From contig CM055274.1 in assembly GCA_029237695.1 (NCBI GenBank), positions 19,023,505 through 19,087,504 of the forward strand: 64,000 bases of DNA. Reading direction: 5' to 3'. Shown here piece by piece: positions 12,092 through 23,958 of this stretch. A program made the translations under genes and the position numbers. This DNA comes from Conchocele bisecta. Lineage: Eukaryota > Mollusca > Bivalvia > Lucinida > Thyasiridae. The notes beneath the pieces are model-generated. The model did not search any database. It was given only the letters and a program-made list of their open reading frames with translations, and had not been told where the DNA came from. Numbering within the stretch: position 1 is the stretch's first letter; every line of letters starts with the position of its first letter.

Positions 12092-13008
12092 AAGGTACAT
12101 GCCCACGGAGTAGGCAAACTTTTTTTTTATATCAGAGACTTAAACTGAGACATTTTCTGGCAAACAAAGCATTCATTCACCATTACCCCACGTATTGATT
12201 GGCATTATTATACATTTTATATCAGACGTAACTTTGCACACTGATATCAGGGGCGATAACCGTGTTTCCTTAACATGTTAACGGACATTACTATGTATAC
12301 TCTGTATTTATGTTTTGATGGGCAATTATTATAGAGATGAATGGCCTTTTTGTGGAATTTATCGGGATATAAACTTGGAAAAGTCGCGCGAATACTGGAC
12401 GAAGGCCGGAAGGCCTCGTCCAGTATTCCCGCGACTTTTCCAAGTTTATATCCCCGATAAATTCCACAAAAAGGCCATTCATTCCTTATAATTCCAGCAT
12501 TTGAAATAAATTCATGAAGAAAATGTGTTTATTTCCGTTTTCTTAAGAATTATTTTAACTGCGCCTCACGGTTACGGAAAGTAGTTCGGCGTGGGAGTTT
12601 ACTGGGATATACATTTTGGACAGAGACTTGCTACGGGCCAATCAAATGTTAGGGAATTGTGTAAATATTTTTGTGCTGGAATTATCATACTTTATAATAT
12701 GTCGAAAATATTATTTTTTTCAGGTGACGCATTTAATTAGTATAAATAATTAAAAAATACCATGCCTCATTTGCATATGAAAATAGACTGATACCAACGC
12801 GCGTCACTATCAGTAAAATAATATTACTAAATGATTATAGGTTAAATTGTTTATTTAAGTCTCATCAACTGTACTTCCTAAAACATATATACAAATGTAT
12901 CTGTATTGCGGGCACTCGTAGTTTTTAGAATTGGTGGAATAGTGACACTTATTTAAATCCTATAAAGAACAGTTTGTGCCTACTGAGTGGGCATGTACCT
13001 TTAAATAC
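12092..13008 (+). mobile_element. Family G MITE with two insertions
   Basis: TTAA-flanked AGGTACATGCCCACGGAGTA to GGGCATGTACCT. Interrupted by a family F element (about 12331-12687) and by a 60-bp piece at 12840-12900 that resembles the LINE 3' end (TTGTTTATTTAAGTCTCATC). Confidence 0.8.
12331..12687 (+). mobile_element. Family F MITE nested in family G
   Basis: Full copy. The host sequence reads GCAATTAT before it and resumes CATACTTTATAAT after it, and AATTAT occurs at both edges. Confidence 0.85.
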
Positions 13009-13365
13009 ATACTTTAGTTTAGTTATAATCGTCTTACTTTCACTAAATCTAAGAGCTTAGCAAGACATTTCCATTATATTATAACATACCATACATGAGT
13101 ATCAGTAAATAACACATAAATAATACAAAATCGCATATACAACACAGACCGAAATTAAAAGGGCGTAAGAGGATTTTTTGAAAAAAATATTATAAAAAAT
13201 GAAAACGCGTTTTCATCATGGCCCTGTGTAATTAACCACTGCGGTGGTTTAATTAACCACTTCGCAATCTGATCCGTGAATTACACCGCGCCAATCACAG
13301 TTATGCCATCCCATAAGTTCCCGCAACATAGCCAAGACCACAACATAAATGTACCGTCCGTTTAT

Positions 13366-13642
13366 TAATATTTATCCCGTCAACACAGTGCGTATGTGCC
13401 GTGAAACACGGTGCCATGAAACATTTTTGATATCCAGTCAATACAATTTTTGCATTTTACAGCCATTTGTAGGTGTTGACGGGATAAATAGAATAGTAGG
13501 TTAGTGCCGTGAATGGAAAAAAAATATCTGGCGCGGTACGGAAACGGGATGTGCTCGGCAGAGCCTCGCCCATCCCGTTTCCTGAGCCTTGTCAGATATT
13601 TTTTCCAATTCACGGCACTAACCTACTATTCTCTATTTATGT
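13366..13642 (-). mobile_element. Family C MITE
   Basis: Contains GTAGGTTAGTGCCGTGAATG, the AAACGGGATGTGCTCGGCAG hairpin and the TTCACGGCAC / CAACACAGTGCGTATGTGCC tail that defines the family. Confidence 0.8.
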
Positions 13643-13702
13643 TTTCTCCCTAGTTACGGTAATTATGCTTCAGGATCAGATTATAACACACTCACCGCAT
13701 AT

Positions 13703-14148
13703 TAAAGGTACATGCCCACCCTGTAGGTACAACATCATCCAGGACATTTTCTGGCAAAATAAACATTCATTCACCATTACCCCACGTGTTGATTGGCCTT
13801 ATTATACAGGTTATATCAGACGTTTCCACACTGACATCAGGGGCGATAAACGTGTTTCCGTAAAATGTTAACGGACATTACTATTTATTCTCTGTATTTA
13901 TTTGTTGATGTGCAATGATCATACTTTATAATCTGTCGAAAATATTATGTTTTCAGGTGATACATATGCATATGAAAATAGCCCGATACCACCGCGAGTC
14001 ACTATCAGAAAAATAAATATTACTAAATGATTATATCTGTATAGCGGGCACTTGTAATTTTTATAACTGGTGGAATAGTGACACAATTATACACTTATTT
14101 AATTCATATAAAGAACATGTTGTGCCTACTGAGTGGAAATGTACCTTT
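13703..14148 (+). mobile_element. Family G MITE
   Basis: AGGTACATGCCCACCCTGTA to GGAAATGTACCT with TTAA flanks; an internal deletion removes the GTATAAATAATT block. Confidence 0.75.
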
Positions 14149-14218
14149 AAATGGAATTTTGCGGCATCATTTGAAACACAACGGCTACATTCGAATCCCG
14201 CGCACTGTAGAACCACTC

Positions 14219-14570
14219 CTGGGGGCCGTTTCACTAAACTGGACACCCGCGGACCTCTAGTGTGCTTACACCTGCTACTCCTCGTCGCTATCTGTCACCA
14301 ATATTCAGGTAATGCATACAGCGTCCTGGGGCCCGTTTCACGAAACTTCTTACGACTAAAATGTTCGTAAGTGCATATTTAGGATCGTCTGTAAACGTCA
14401 ATAGATGGATTTACATTTATTGAGCATAGGCTGCATATGCAGCCTATGCTCAATAAATGTAAATCCAATAATTGTTAACAAGAAAACATTGTTAATGTGA
14501 AATTTACATACCATCATAATTTTACACTTACGAACATTTTAGTCGTACGAAGTTTAGTGAAACGGGCCCC
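14219..14570 (+). mobile_element. Composite family A element carrying the exon 1 copy
   Basis: Bounded left by CTGGGGGCCGTTTCAC (14219) and right by GTGAAACGGGCCCC (ends 14570), which are inverted. Inside lie the exon fragment and a full family A copy (14326-14570). Similarity to the gene locus stops at the right end of the element, as expected if the two ends defined what moved. No clear target duplication was found. Confidence 0.75.
14241..14308 (+). pseudogene. Transposed copy of receptor exon 1 (start codon lost)
   Basis: Bases 14241-14320 match 36828-36907 without a mismatch, covering exon 1 from the G of its ATG, the donor GTAATG and 12 more intron bases. The AT of the start codon is replaced by CT, so the codon reads CTG. 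On the left it joins a 22-bp family A end (14219-14240); on the right it runs into a complete family A element at the same junction as in the gene. No cysteine-rich exon follows it, so it is a fragment, not a second gene. Confidence 0.9.
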
Positions 14571-14717
14571 TGTTCACCCCCCACTACACTAGGGGAGGGT
14601 GTTCTAGTAAGAGGTTCTATTGTCCTCCTCTAGTGTAACCATTGTAATGTACACCGATTCTAAGGATACCGTCGAAAGTTGGCGACTAAATACGGAATAA
14701 ACAATTAATATAATGTA

Positions 14718-14776
14718 CAGTGGAACCTCTCTAAACCGGATACCCTGGGGATGTCCGGTTTAGAGAGGTTCCACTG
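14718..14776. mobile_element. Family B hairpin
   Basis: CAGTGGAACCTCTCTAAACC and mirror with a very short loop, TA on both sides. Confidence 0.75.
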
Positions 14777-15170
14777 TAATTACACATTCCATGACCAGTT
14801 ATTGTCATTTTCAATCATGAACAGACACGACAATGACATAAATAACAGTGAAATCCATCTAAATGAAACACAATGGTGTCGACAGGGTGCCCGGTTTAGA
14901 GAGGTTCTAATGTATACGCCGTATAATCCAAACCAGTCTTCTGGTTGTAATCTGGTGCCCGTTTCACTAAACTTAGTACGATAAAAACGAAGATTTCTAT
15001 AACGTCTCTTTACACATGAACGTGGTTCCTTAATTCCACCATTTCCCACCTGCATGTAGCGGCCATTACCTCTGAGCAAATCCAACAATGAACACCCACA
15101 ATGGGATGCTAATGCAAACTTTGTTGCCAGTTTTAAGATTGCACTTACTAATCACAGTGCGAGAAAAATG

Positions 15171-15224
15171 TGCTCGAACCCGGGACCGTACCATCGCTCT
15201 AACCGACTGAGCTAGCTGGGCACG
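15171..15224 (-). repeat. tRNA-derived SINE head or tRNA pseudogene
   Basis: Minus strand reads GCCCAGCTAGCTCAGTCGGT then TAGAGCGATGG and GGGTTCGAGCAC, i.e. good RNA polymerase III A and B boxes at the normal spacing. There is no CCC-closing acceptor stem (GAGCACATTT follows), so a functional tRNA is unlikely. A following body may run to about 15090. Confidence 0.6.
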
Positions 15225-15405
15225 AATACACATATTCTCCCCATAGTGAGTTACGTACCGTGACATAGTTCCCCGCCAAATTGATATTCGTCCCCGAATT
15301 CTATATTTAATTCGTATCTGAATTCCATATTTTTGGTTCAATTTGGGCAGTATTTATCAGTCACGGCCACATGTTGGGCGCCAAATGTTAGTGAAAGGCG
15401 CCCCT

Positions 15406-15676
15406 GTAGCCTATTTCACCAACATTGCAAAGTATACTTTTCTAGCAAAGTATACTTTGAGGGAGAAATTTTCAATTTTAGGATAAATTTATTAATTTTT
15501 ATTATACTGACTTTATTACATTATCACAGCCATTTTGGCTGTGATAATGTAATAAATTCAGTATAATAATTCTGCATACTTTTAATCATCAAATATATGC
15601 AGTCGTTAGTTCTATATGAAATAATGCATTTCAGGAAAAATAAATGATTACTCCCTCAAAGTATACTTTGCTACAG
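15406..15676. mobile_element. Family T MITE, right end deleted
   Basis: GTAGCCTATTTCACCAACAT with direct AAAGTATACTTT repeats, a central palindrome (ACATTATCACAGCCATTTTG) and a shortened right end. Confidence 0.8.
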
Positions 15677-15744
15677 GTACATGCAACTAAAGCATTATAG
15701 CACTCGCTCCATTAACCATAATTCGCGCACTATGAAATATAAAT

Positions 15745-15959
15745 ACAGTTTAACCGCTCTAAACCGGACACCAATGCAACCTATGTGATCTTTATGGATT
15801 TCGTGATCATTTATCTCATATGTTAATGCTTGTTCATGATTGCAAAGCCGCGACACCAAAACATTTCAGAATGGTTATATGTCTGATTTACAGTGGAAAC
15901 TCTCTAAGCCGGACACCCTGGGGACCTCCCAAGGTGTTCGGTTTAGAGAGGTTCCACTG
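15745..15959. mobile_element. Family B MITE
   Basis: Left end CAGTTTAACCGCTCTAAACC, internal second start at 15889 and mirrored right end; three small repeats TATATCCACTG follow at 15960-15990. Confidence 0.75.
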
Positions 15960-16423
15960 TATATCCACTGTATATCCACTGTATATCCATATATTAATAC
16001 TACTATTCGCCGACATAGTTATATTCTTCTAGAACACATTCAGAGTAATCGAGAGTCCATTTTTAGAATTTCTCCTAGCAACTAATTAAATTTCATTTGT
16101 TTAAGAATATATTTTCTCCGATATAACGGAGAATTATTAGCAAATAATATACATTCCATTTCCCCATTCATTGAATATATACAGTGAAACATACGTGAGA
16201 TATATCGGACGCCCCAGTGTGTTTATAACTGATGGGTCACACTTTGATTATCCTTTGGTAATGTATGTTCATGATGGCAAAGCATACATGTCTGAAATAC
16301 ATCGTGACCCCCACCCACCACGCCTACACTGGACATCATGGGGACCTCACAGGGTGCCCAGTTTAGCTAGGTTTCACTGGAGACTCCCATGGTGTCCAGT
16401 AGAGAAACTGGTGTTTTGATTTA

Positions 16424-16764
16424 TTATAGGAATGAATGGCCTTTTTTGTGGAATTTTTCGGGGTATAAACTTTGAAAAGTCGCGGGAATACTGGACGAAG
16501 GCCGGAAGGCCTCGTCCAGTATTCCCGCGACTTTTCCAAATTTATATCCCCGATAAATTCAACTAAAAGGCCATTCATTCCTAATAATTCCTGCATTTGA
16601 AATAAATTTCCGTTTTCTTAAGAATTATTTTAACTGCGCCTGACGGTTACAGAAAGTAGTTCGGCATGGATTTTACTGGGATATACATTTTGGACGGAGA
16701 CTTGCAACGGACCAATCAAATGTTAGGGAATTGTGTAAATATTTTTGTGCTGGAATTATTGGTG
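16424..16764 (+). mobile_element. Family F MITE
   Basis: Complete except for a short deletion in the GAAATAAATTCATCAAG region. Confidence 0.8.
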
Positions 16765-16852
16765 CTTAACAGCCTATCAACAGCTAAGGACATTTTAGAC
16801 CGGGTGAGAGAAACTGGTGAAACTGGTTCAGTGAAACATTGTGAAACTGGTA

Positions 16853-16921
16853 CAGTGAAACCTTTCCAAATCGGACACCCTGGGGACATCCCAGGGTGTC
16901 CGGTTTGGAGAGGTTTCACTG
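16853..16921. mobile_element. Family B hairpin
   Basis: CAGTGAAACCTTTCCAAATC against its mirror; preceded by three GTGAAACTGG-like direct repeats. Confidence 0.7.
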
Positions 16922-16929
16922 CATTATAA

Positions 16930-17690
16930 AGACTCCGGAGATGCACATAAACCTGCAATACGAACCGATGTCATGTTGTACTACGTAATTCCAAATGTCT
17001 CTGATAATGATACGCACAATACTATTATAGTCGCTATTTCCATGTCACCACGGTAATGAACACATTCTGACTATGACGTTGTCCAGTCCAATTTATTTTA
17101 CTAATTAAAACGTCGTCCCTATGTCAATTTGTAGTTACACACTTATAACATGGACATACTCCAATCATGCATCAACTCGAATGAATGAACAACATAATTA
17201 TCCGAACAACATCGTTAAAATGCCCATTTACTTGTGAATACACATCATCGACCATTTCCGTCTATCCTATATAGGACATTTAATGATTTCACTGAGTAAC
17301 GTCCATTATTGTTCGTAAGCCCTAACATATAGGTGATTGTGAAACACCAATTTAGCGTAATGGGATAATTATAGTTTACGAGCCGTGATATCATTCCGTT
17401 TAAATAATGATACTATTTGATTTGCGATTCTCTTATTCTGTTGTTCGCTGTAGACTAGTCGAGTTTTGAATTTCTGTTTAATTTTGTACAGATTTTCACT
17501 GTCCTTAAACCAGATTTGTATCCTGCATTGACTTGATACTTATATCCGAGTGACAACTACTTCATCTTACGTTTCATTGGTCAACCGGCGTCACATGGTG
17601 CACCGAATAACGTCAGTGCAAGGACGCAACTTTAACAAGCCCGCGTTCATTTCAATGTTATGTTTGTCCTTCCTCTATCGTAAAACGTTA
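16930..17690. other. No recognisable gene
   Basis: No repeat family end and no exon with paired splice sites was found. GC is slightly higher near 17560-17660. Confidence 0.4.
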
Positions 17691-17692
17691 AA

Positions 17693-17790
17693 TGAGAACT
17701 TAAAGTGTATCAGGCAAAGCAAGGAAACGGTAGGAATTCCTCGGCTCGCCGAGGAATTGCTACCGTTTCCTAGCCTTGCCTGATAAACAT
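17693..17790. repeat. Palindrome (family W), copy 1
   Basis: GTGTATCAGGCAAAGCAAGG and mirrored CCTAGCCTTGCCTGATA around AATTCCTCGGCTCGCCGAGG. A diverged copy lies at 55637-55712. Confidence 0.7.
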
Positions 17791-17924
17791 GATATCAAGA
17801 CACTAGCATGATATTGTCTATGTATATATATATGTACACTGATCGCGCAACACATTCATGTAGCAAGGTGTGAATCTAATAATATTGCTGATGATCGTAC
17901 GGCTGGTTCAGTCAAAGAATGGCG

Positions 17925-17990
17925 AACAACGGAGACCCTGATCAGACTGCGCGAATGCGCAGTCTGATCTGGGGCTACGTTGATCGTACA
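17925..17990. repeat. Family P palindrome
   Basis: GATCAGACTGCGCGAATGCG with the mirrored GCAGTCTGATC arm. Confidence 0.65.
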
Positions 17991-18734
17991 TGCCATTCGG
18001 TCGCTTTTATCAACCGAGTGGTGGTGAGGGTTGGGGGAATCGTGCGGAGCATTTATTACGCATATCATTGTACAGACATTGCCAGGGATGGTCAAATTCG
18101 TTACAGGTTCAAAAGTTATATTCGGAAAACAATAAAAGACGAGCGAATGACAACGAGTTTGACCATCCCAGCAGTCTACTCCCAGCTACGCGTTTTTCGT
18201 CTCGACGCCATGACAAACACTATTATCTCGCAAAAAATGACAGCAAATGTTATCCATAATGGAATAATGTTATTGAGATTTATTTCATTTTACGTGTCAT
18301 ATAAAATCCTCATAGGTCATGGAAAATTGGGGTAATTATCTAAATAATTACCGCCAAAAAATATTCCGCATAATAATAATATTAATATTTGCGACACGAT
18401 GTATAAGCTCGTTGGAGGGTCATATTATCCTTTAATCATTTTGAAAAGACTGACCTTGCGTGTATATGTGAAATAGTAGCACCTCCGTTAGTCGTCAATA
18501 ACGGACAATCACATCATACAAACGGTTCACGAAGATTAATGATGTGAATAGTGTAATTGGAAACGAATTTTTAACTTTATTCTATGATAATTAACTAACA
18601 CATAGTAGCTAGTCATGACTACATAAATAATAATTATGAGAAGTTTTGTTCGAAAATAGACCCCTTCCTTATAACAGCTACAGTGACTGTGCTTTATTTC
18701 AGGTCGCTGGCTTAGCCAGCGACACACACGACAC

Positions 18735-19065
18735 AATTTAATTTTAAGTACTTTTTCATCAATAACAAAAATGTCACCTTCCCCCCAAAACAATTATTTG
18801 GTAAAATTCCATCAAATATTGATTTAATTGCGAAAAAACAAGGGGGCTAAAAAAAATTATTTTTATATGAGGACCAATTTTCAAAATTTAACTTTGTTTT
18901 CTCATTTGCATCATTTCCATGTTATCTCGCCAGGTAGGAAAATCGTTTTTTCGCAGTAAACTTTTGATTAATATTTGATGGAATTTCATTAAATACGTTT
19001 TTTTGGGGAGGGCGAAGTTTTGTTATTGATGAAAAATGACTTACTTTTAAATACAATGTACACTG
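18735..19065. mobile_element. Family L-related inverted-repeat element
   Basis: TTTAAGTACTTTTTCATCAA at the left is mirrored by TGATGAAAAATGACTTACTT at the right, and ATTCCATCAAATATTGAT is mirrored inside. Confidence 0.65.
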
Positions 19066-19170
19066 TCTTCAGCAAAATGAGGTACCCAGGGTGTCCGGTT
19101 TAGAGACGCTTCACTGTAATTGAGCACTCCATGAACAGTTTTTGTCATTATCAATCATGAACAGACAGTA

Positions 19171-19683
19171 CAGTGGGGTCAGCGTGTAACTGCACACACG
19201 AACGAACACGACAGGTTGGTTCGCTACCCACCCAAAGTGTATGTTGTTACCACTCAGTTGAACCGTCTCGCCGATACGGTTCACCTGAGTGGTAACAACA
19301 TACACTTTTGATGCGAAATGAGAAAAAATGCTGAAAAATATTTACATTTTTTTATACATGAATAACAGTGGGGTCAGCGTGTAAGTGCACACACGAACGA
19401 ACACGACAGGTTGGTTCCAACCTGTCGTGTTCGTTCGTGTGTGCACTTACACGCTGACCCCACTGTATATTCCATCACACTTGCGAATCAATAACTTTCG
19501 GAACACACGATACTATTATGTGATAAATTATTAAAGGCATCCAGTGTTGAATAGAGTACGTAAAATGTATTCAATCGTAGTTTTGTATATTGTTGTATGA
19601 ACACATACTTATGCAGAAATGTGGCATAAACTAACCAACCAGTCGTGTTCGTTCGTGTGTGCACTTACACGTTGATCCCACTG
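19171..19683. mobile_element. Long family D element with a second D and an E hairpin inside
   Basis: TA-flanked CAGTGGGGTCAGCG left end and GTTGATCCCACTG right end 513 bp apart. Inside are a family E hairpin (about 19235-19303) and a complete 100-bp family D copy (19366-19465). Confidence 0.7.
19366..19465. mobile_element. Inner family D MITE
   Basis: Perfect inverted arms CAGTGGGGTCAGCGTGTAAG to mirror. Much better conserved than the element it sits in, hence younger. Confidence 0.85.
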
Positions 19684-19947
19684 TACTTAATTTTAAATAG
19701 TTTTTAGATTGAATGTGTTTAATAGCCAAAAGTTCGTCGGCAGCAAAACGTGGAACAGACAGTAGGTTGTACTGATACCCTGTTCAAGTATCAGTTGAAG
19801 ATGGCGTTGTAATTACTGGACTAACTCCGGCATTCAGTTAGCCCCCTTATTCCACTGACACCTTAAATTGTCATGCAATAAAGCACGACACCCAGTGAAA
19901 TTACATACTGGCATATGCTGATGACGCTATCTTAATCGACATAGCCG

Positions 19948-20012
19948 TTTCGGAGTTATTTCGAGAAAACTTACATTTTTGTAAGTTTTCTCGAAATAAC
20001 TTCGAAACTGCT
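19948..20012. repeat. Single palindrome
   Basis: GTTTCGGAGTTATTTCGAGA mirrored around ACTTACATTTTTGTAAGT; one mismatch per arm. Confidence 0.75.
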
Positions 20013-20488
20013 TGAGTAATGACAGTGTCGTAGGCACATAATGCTGTATTATTATAATCCTGGCTATCGTCCATTAATCTCAAATTTGCTCCAGTATGTT
20101 ATCGAAATATGTTGGTGGAAATGGTAGTAATGACATAAACAGCAGGCACACAGGACGTACATTTGCCACCATGAATACTGAAATTACCAAAATCTCCAGC
20201 TCAAAATTTGCCCTCGAACTGTGACAATAAGTTAACGCACCGTACAACGATCAGCTGCTAATGCGGATTACCGTGTGTGCTGAGATTAAAGGTCAGGTCA
20301 AGTATAAACATATATATACTATGTAATGGAGCTTGATGATTGAAGAGGTCAGTGGAAAAGGTGAGGTAAGTCTATGGACTCAGCCCATCTGTTCCACTGA
20401 TCCCGTCAATTAGGAAGGTGACTCGAGGGCTCATTCATGAAACCAGTGAAGAAACTTCACGACATTGGAATCATTCGAAATATGATTA

Positions 20489-20592
20489 CAATCAATCAAT
20501 CAATCAAACAATCAAGCAACCAATCAATCATTCAATCAATATTTATTGATTGAATGATTGATTGGTTGCTTGATTGTTTGATTGATTGATTG
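20489..20592. repeat. Palindromic AATC-type microsatellite
   Basis: An irregular CAATCAATCAATCAAACAAT run of about 50 bp is followed by its exact mirror, including the irregular units AAGCAACC and CATTC. Confidence 0.9.
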
Positions 20593-20837
20593 TTGTATTG
20601 TGGTATACGCCCTTTTAACAACACTATCTAGACGAACATGCACCTGTATGTGGCGAAAAATGAAATATCCAGCGTAGAATATGACATGTATATGCCGTTT
20701 GTTACAAGCCCACCAAGTGTGTCACTGAGTGAATAGCGAATGATATAGGCCCTAATCGGACACAAGTGCAATCGTTGGCCATACACATATGTATATAGTT
20801 GATGTGTGTGTTTGTTTTCACTTTTGGTGATACATGG

Positions 20838-21168
20838 AAATAATTCCAGCACAAAAATATTTACACAATTCCCTAACTTTTGATTGGCCCGTAGCAAGTC
20901 TCTGTTCAAAATTTATATCCCAGTAAACTCCCACGCCGAACTATTTTCCGTAACCGTGAGGCGCAGTTAAAATAATTCTTAAGAAAACGGAAAATAAACA
21001 CATTTTCTTGATGAATTTATTTCAAATGCTGGAATTATAAGGAATGAATGGCCTTTTTGTTGAATTTATCGAGGATATAAACTTTCCGGCCTTCGTCCAG
21101 TATTCCTGCGACTTTTCCAAGTTTATACCCCGATAAATTCCACAAAAAGGCCATTCATTCCTATAATA
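20838..21168 (-). mobile_element. Family F MITE
   Basis: Minus-strand copy from ATAATTCCAGCAC to GGCCATTCATTCCTAT; half of the hairpin arm is lost near 21082. Confidence 0.8.
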
Positions 21169-21239
21169 AATTGTATAGATGTATGCGCTACAGTTCTCCT
21201 AGGGAGAATAACATTCGACAGTCGCAAGTGCAAACAAAT

Positions 21240-21375
21240 CGCAATTTTGTTGCGCAATGTCCCACGAGTGTCGCGCGACATTCGCGCGACATGTATGCGA
21301 ACTCCCGGCGGATTTTGGCCCAAATTTCGCCGGGAGTTCGTGCGACATTCGTGCGACATACGCGAACGTGTCGTA
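21240..21375. repeat. GC-rich inverted repeat
   Basis: GTCGCGCGACATTCGCGCGA and AACTCCCGGCGGATTTTGG are mirrored by CGCCGGGAGTTCGTGCGACA. CpG-dense compared with its surroundings. Confidence 0.65.
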
Positions 21376-21419
21376 AGTACCAATTCAGTGTGATTCCGAG
21401 TGAAAATTGTCGCTAATTC

Positions 21420-22028
21420 GTATTTTCTCGCAATTTTGTGTCTCCCAACTAGTCGCGAGCTGTCGCAGCCCAGTGAGATACTACGTTAAAGCATCACAAA
21501 TGGTTCTTGCCCAGACCGTAACTGTCTGCTTACTAAATATTACTATGTAATGAATATACAATGATCTTCGAATTCAGACAAATATATAAAAGGCAACACT
21601 CACCTGTGACGACTTCTCCGATTCGTATTTTAAAGTTGCCATGGTAACACGTTCCTTTGCGATATTTCAAGATGTTCAAATCACACATTTCACATCGTTA
21701 TGTGTTTTATTAGCATGTATTGTCATCTCATACTGATACGTAAGATGAAAATATACAACCATATAACATATACTAGTATGTTACATATCAGTAGTCACTC
21801 TTATAATAATTTAATCTTCTGTATTCTTAAAATATCATAAGATAACGTTTTCCAACTATTTTGAAAAATACCATGTGGTGTGGTAGAAAATTAAAAGAAA
21901 GAGTGATTATTAAAACACAATGTATTACACGTTCTTTCATTCGGAGGTTATTAGAAAGTATAATAATATGCATATGTGCAAGCTATTAATTAAATAACAT
22001 ATTTTTACGTTGATAACGAACACATTCA
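21420..22028. other. No recognisable gene
   Basis: AT-rich, no splice-supported exon, no element ends found. Confidence 0.4.
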
Positions 22029-22269
22029 GGGGCCCGTTTCACTAAACTTCGTACGACTAAGATGTTCATAAGTGCACATAGGATAGTCTGGAAATTTCAA
22101 TTGATGAATTTACATTTATTGAGCATAGGCTGCATATGCAGCCTATGCTCAATAACTGTAAATCCAATAATTATTTACAAGAGAACATTGTTAATGTGAA
22201 ATTTACAGACTATCATAATTTTGCACTTACGGACATCTTAGTCGTACGAAGTTTAGTGAAACGGGCCTC
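22029..22269. mobile_element. Family A MITE
   Basis: Full copy with both ends and the palindromic core; one core base differs (AATAACTGTAAAT). Confidence 0.85.
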
Positions 22270-22914
22270 AGTACTGTATAAAAATAAAAGTAATCCTGAA
22301 CTGCGTAGGAACAGTTCTATCGCGTCATTTCCGATTTCTATGCACATATATCACGGTTGATCGGTATGTTCCCCTTAATTATATCCACGTTGTCTTCATT
22401 AGATCCACCGCCGAGTGTTTAAGTTACAATTAAAAGATACAATCATTAAATAGTACAATGGGATTAAGCTGCATTAATCTACTCGACACTGCCAGAATAA
22501 TTTGATACATATGTGACGCATAGGAAAACGTTCCATATATTCTCTATCTGGTCCGCCTGATGGCCAGACTATCGGAACTTAAGTCACATGCAATATAAAA
22601 ACATACATATGTGGACAAAACTCATCGTTGGAAGAATTTCACAAAGTGGAACTGGATTCCAAAATGGTTCGAAAATTTCCGATCGCGTTCTACGCCATTT
22701 ATGACAATTTACGAAGGCGGCAACCTGGTAACATTGCTTTTATCAGCTTTCAATGAATGACATAAGTATATAGCAATCCGCCTCAAAAGTGGGCTTATTT
22801 TTTATTTTGATCCGACACCAGAAAAAGCGCTTTATAAGTTAGCACACCCATACACACTAATATGGATCTAGAGACTTCGTTAGAACCAACATGGTTGTTT
22901 CAAACTCAATCGCG

Positions 22915-22976
22915 AACAGTGTAGGCCCTGATCAGACTGCGCGTATGCGCAGTCTGATCAGGGACTACACTGTTCG
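22915..22976. repeat. Family P palindrome
   Basis: GTGTAGGCCCTGATCAGACT with an almost exact mirror around GCGCGTATGCGC. Confidence 0.8.
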
Positions 22977-23204
22977 CAAACACAATGGCCCATTTTGCCG
23001 TCGATGGTCCCGAATATCAAAGTTTTGAGCGGTTTATATCATGACCAGCGATTTTATTGCACTGTCTGAAAATGATATTGATCTATAGTGTTGATTAAAT
23101 GAAACTGAATGGTTTGTTAACTGAAAAGAAGCCGGAGTGGACCACTCATTGACTAAACGGCTGATCCGAGTCTCCACTTGTCGAAGACCCGTCTTGGCAA
23201 CACT

Positions 23205-23490
23205 ACTTCACCTATATGAGACACACCATGCGATTTTGAACAAAAGTATTTTTCATGAAATATATTTATAGAAAATACGATTTTTCCTGCCAATGACGTC
23301 GAACGATGACGAAACGTTCACAGAAAATGCGGAATAGTATTGGAATAGTATACCGCATTTGCTGTGAAATATTTGTCATCTTACGACGTCATTTACGAAC
23401 AATTTCGTAGATTTTGTAAATACTTATCATGAGATATCGCACATGTTCTTAGGTAAAAAAATCGCATGGCGTGTCTCATATGAAAGGCAT
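23205..23490. mobile_element. Family K inverted-repeat element
   Basis: TATGAGACACACCATGCGAT is mirrored by ATCGCATGGCGTGTCTCATA; inside, GACGTC and ACAGAAAATGCGGAATAGTA are mirrored too. About 280 bp. Confidence 0.8.
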
Positions 23491-23902
23491 GTATGTAACA
23501 AAACATGTTATAGAAAAACTCGTAGCCTCATTATCAGATCACAAAGCACGTAATCATATCACGTGACACATACCCTGCTACAGGTTAATCTGCTGCGCAT
23601 CCACCTGTTTGAAACTCTACACTGGTCTTTGTTATATGATCGTCACGTATCAACTCGTATTAAAATCTCATTAAACACACAAAGCTTGCAATATTAAGAT
23701 TACTTTAACTTTTCAATCGATTTACACATTATTAAAATATGAAATATCGCAGTGTATCCTCATTAGGTTAATTCTGAGATTAACACTTGATCGTTCCGTT
23801 GACCTATGAAGTGGGGTAACGATACCATTGACCTTATTACTGTTGATCTCGGGGTAACTAACCGTATTCCCAAACGAATTCGGCTCTGATTGTTTGAACT
23901 AT

Positions 23903-23924
23903 CGAGGTGTATGATCACGTGGTT

Positions 23925-23958
<34 letters not shown>

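Noticed and set aside
15171..15224. Functional tRNA gene
   Set aside because: A and B boxes are present but the acceptor stem does not close and no terminator run follows in the right place.
17919..18335. 138-residue plus-strand frame
   Set aside because: Its N-terminal part is the family P palindrome in translation; no domain or splice support.
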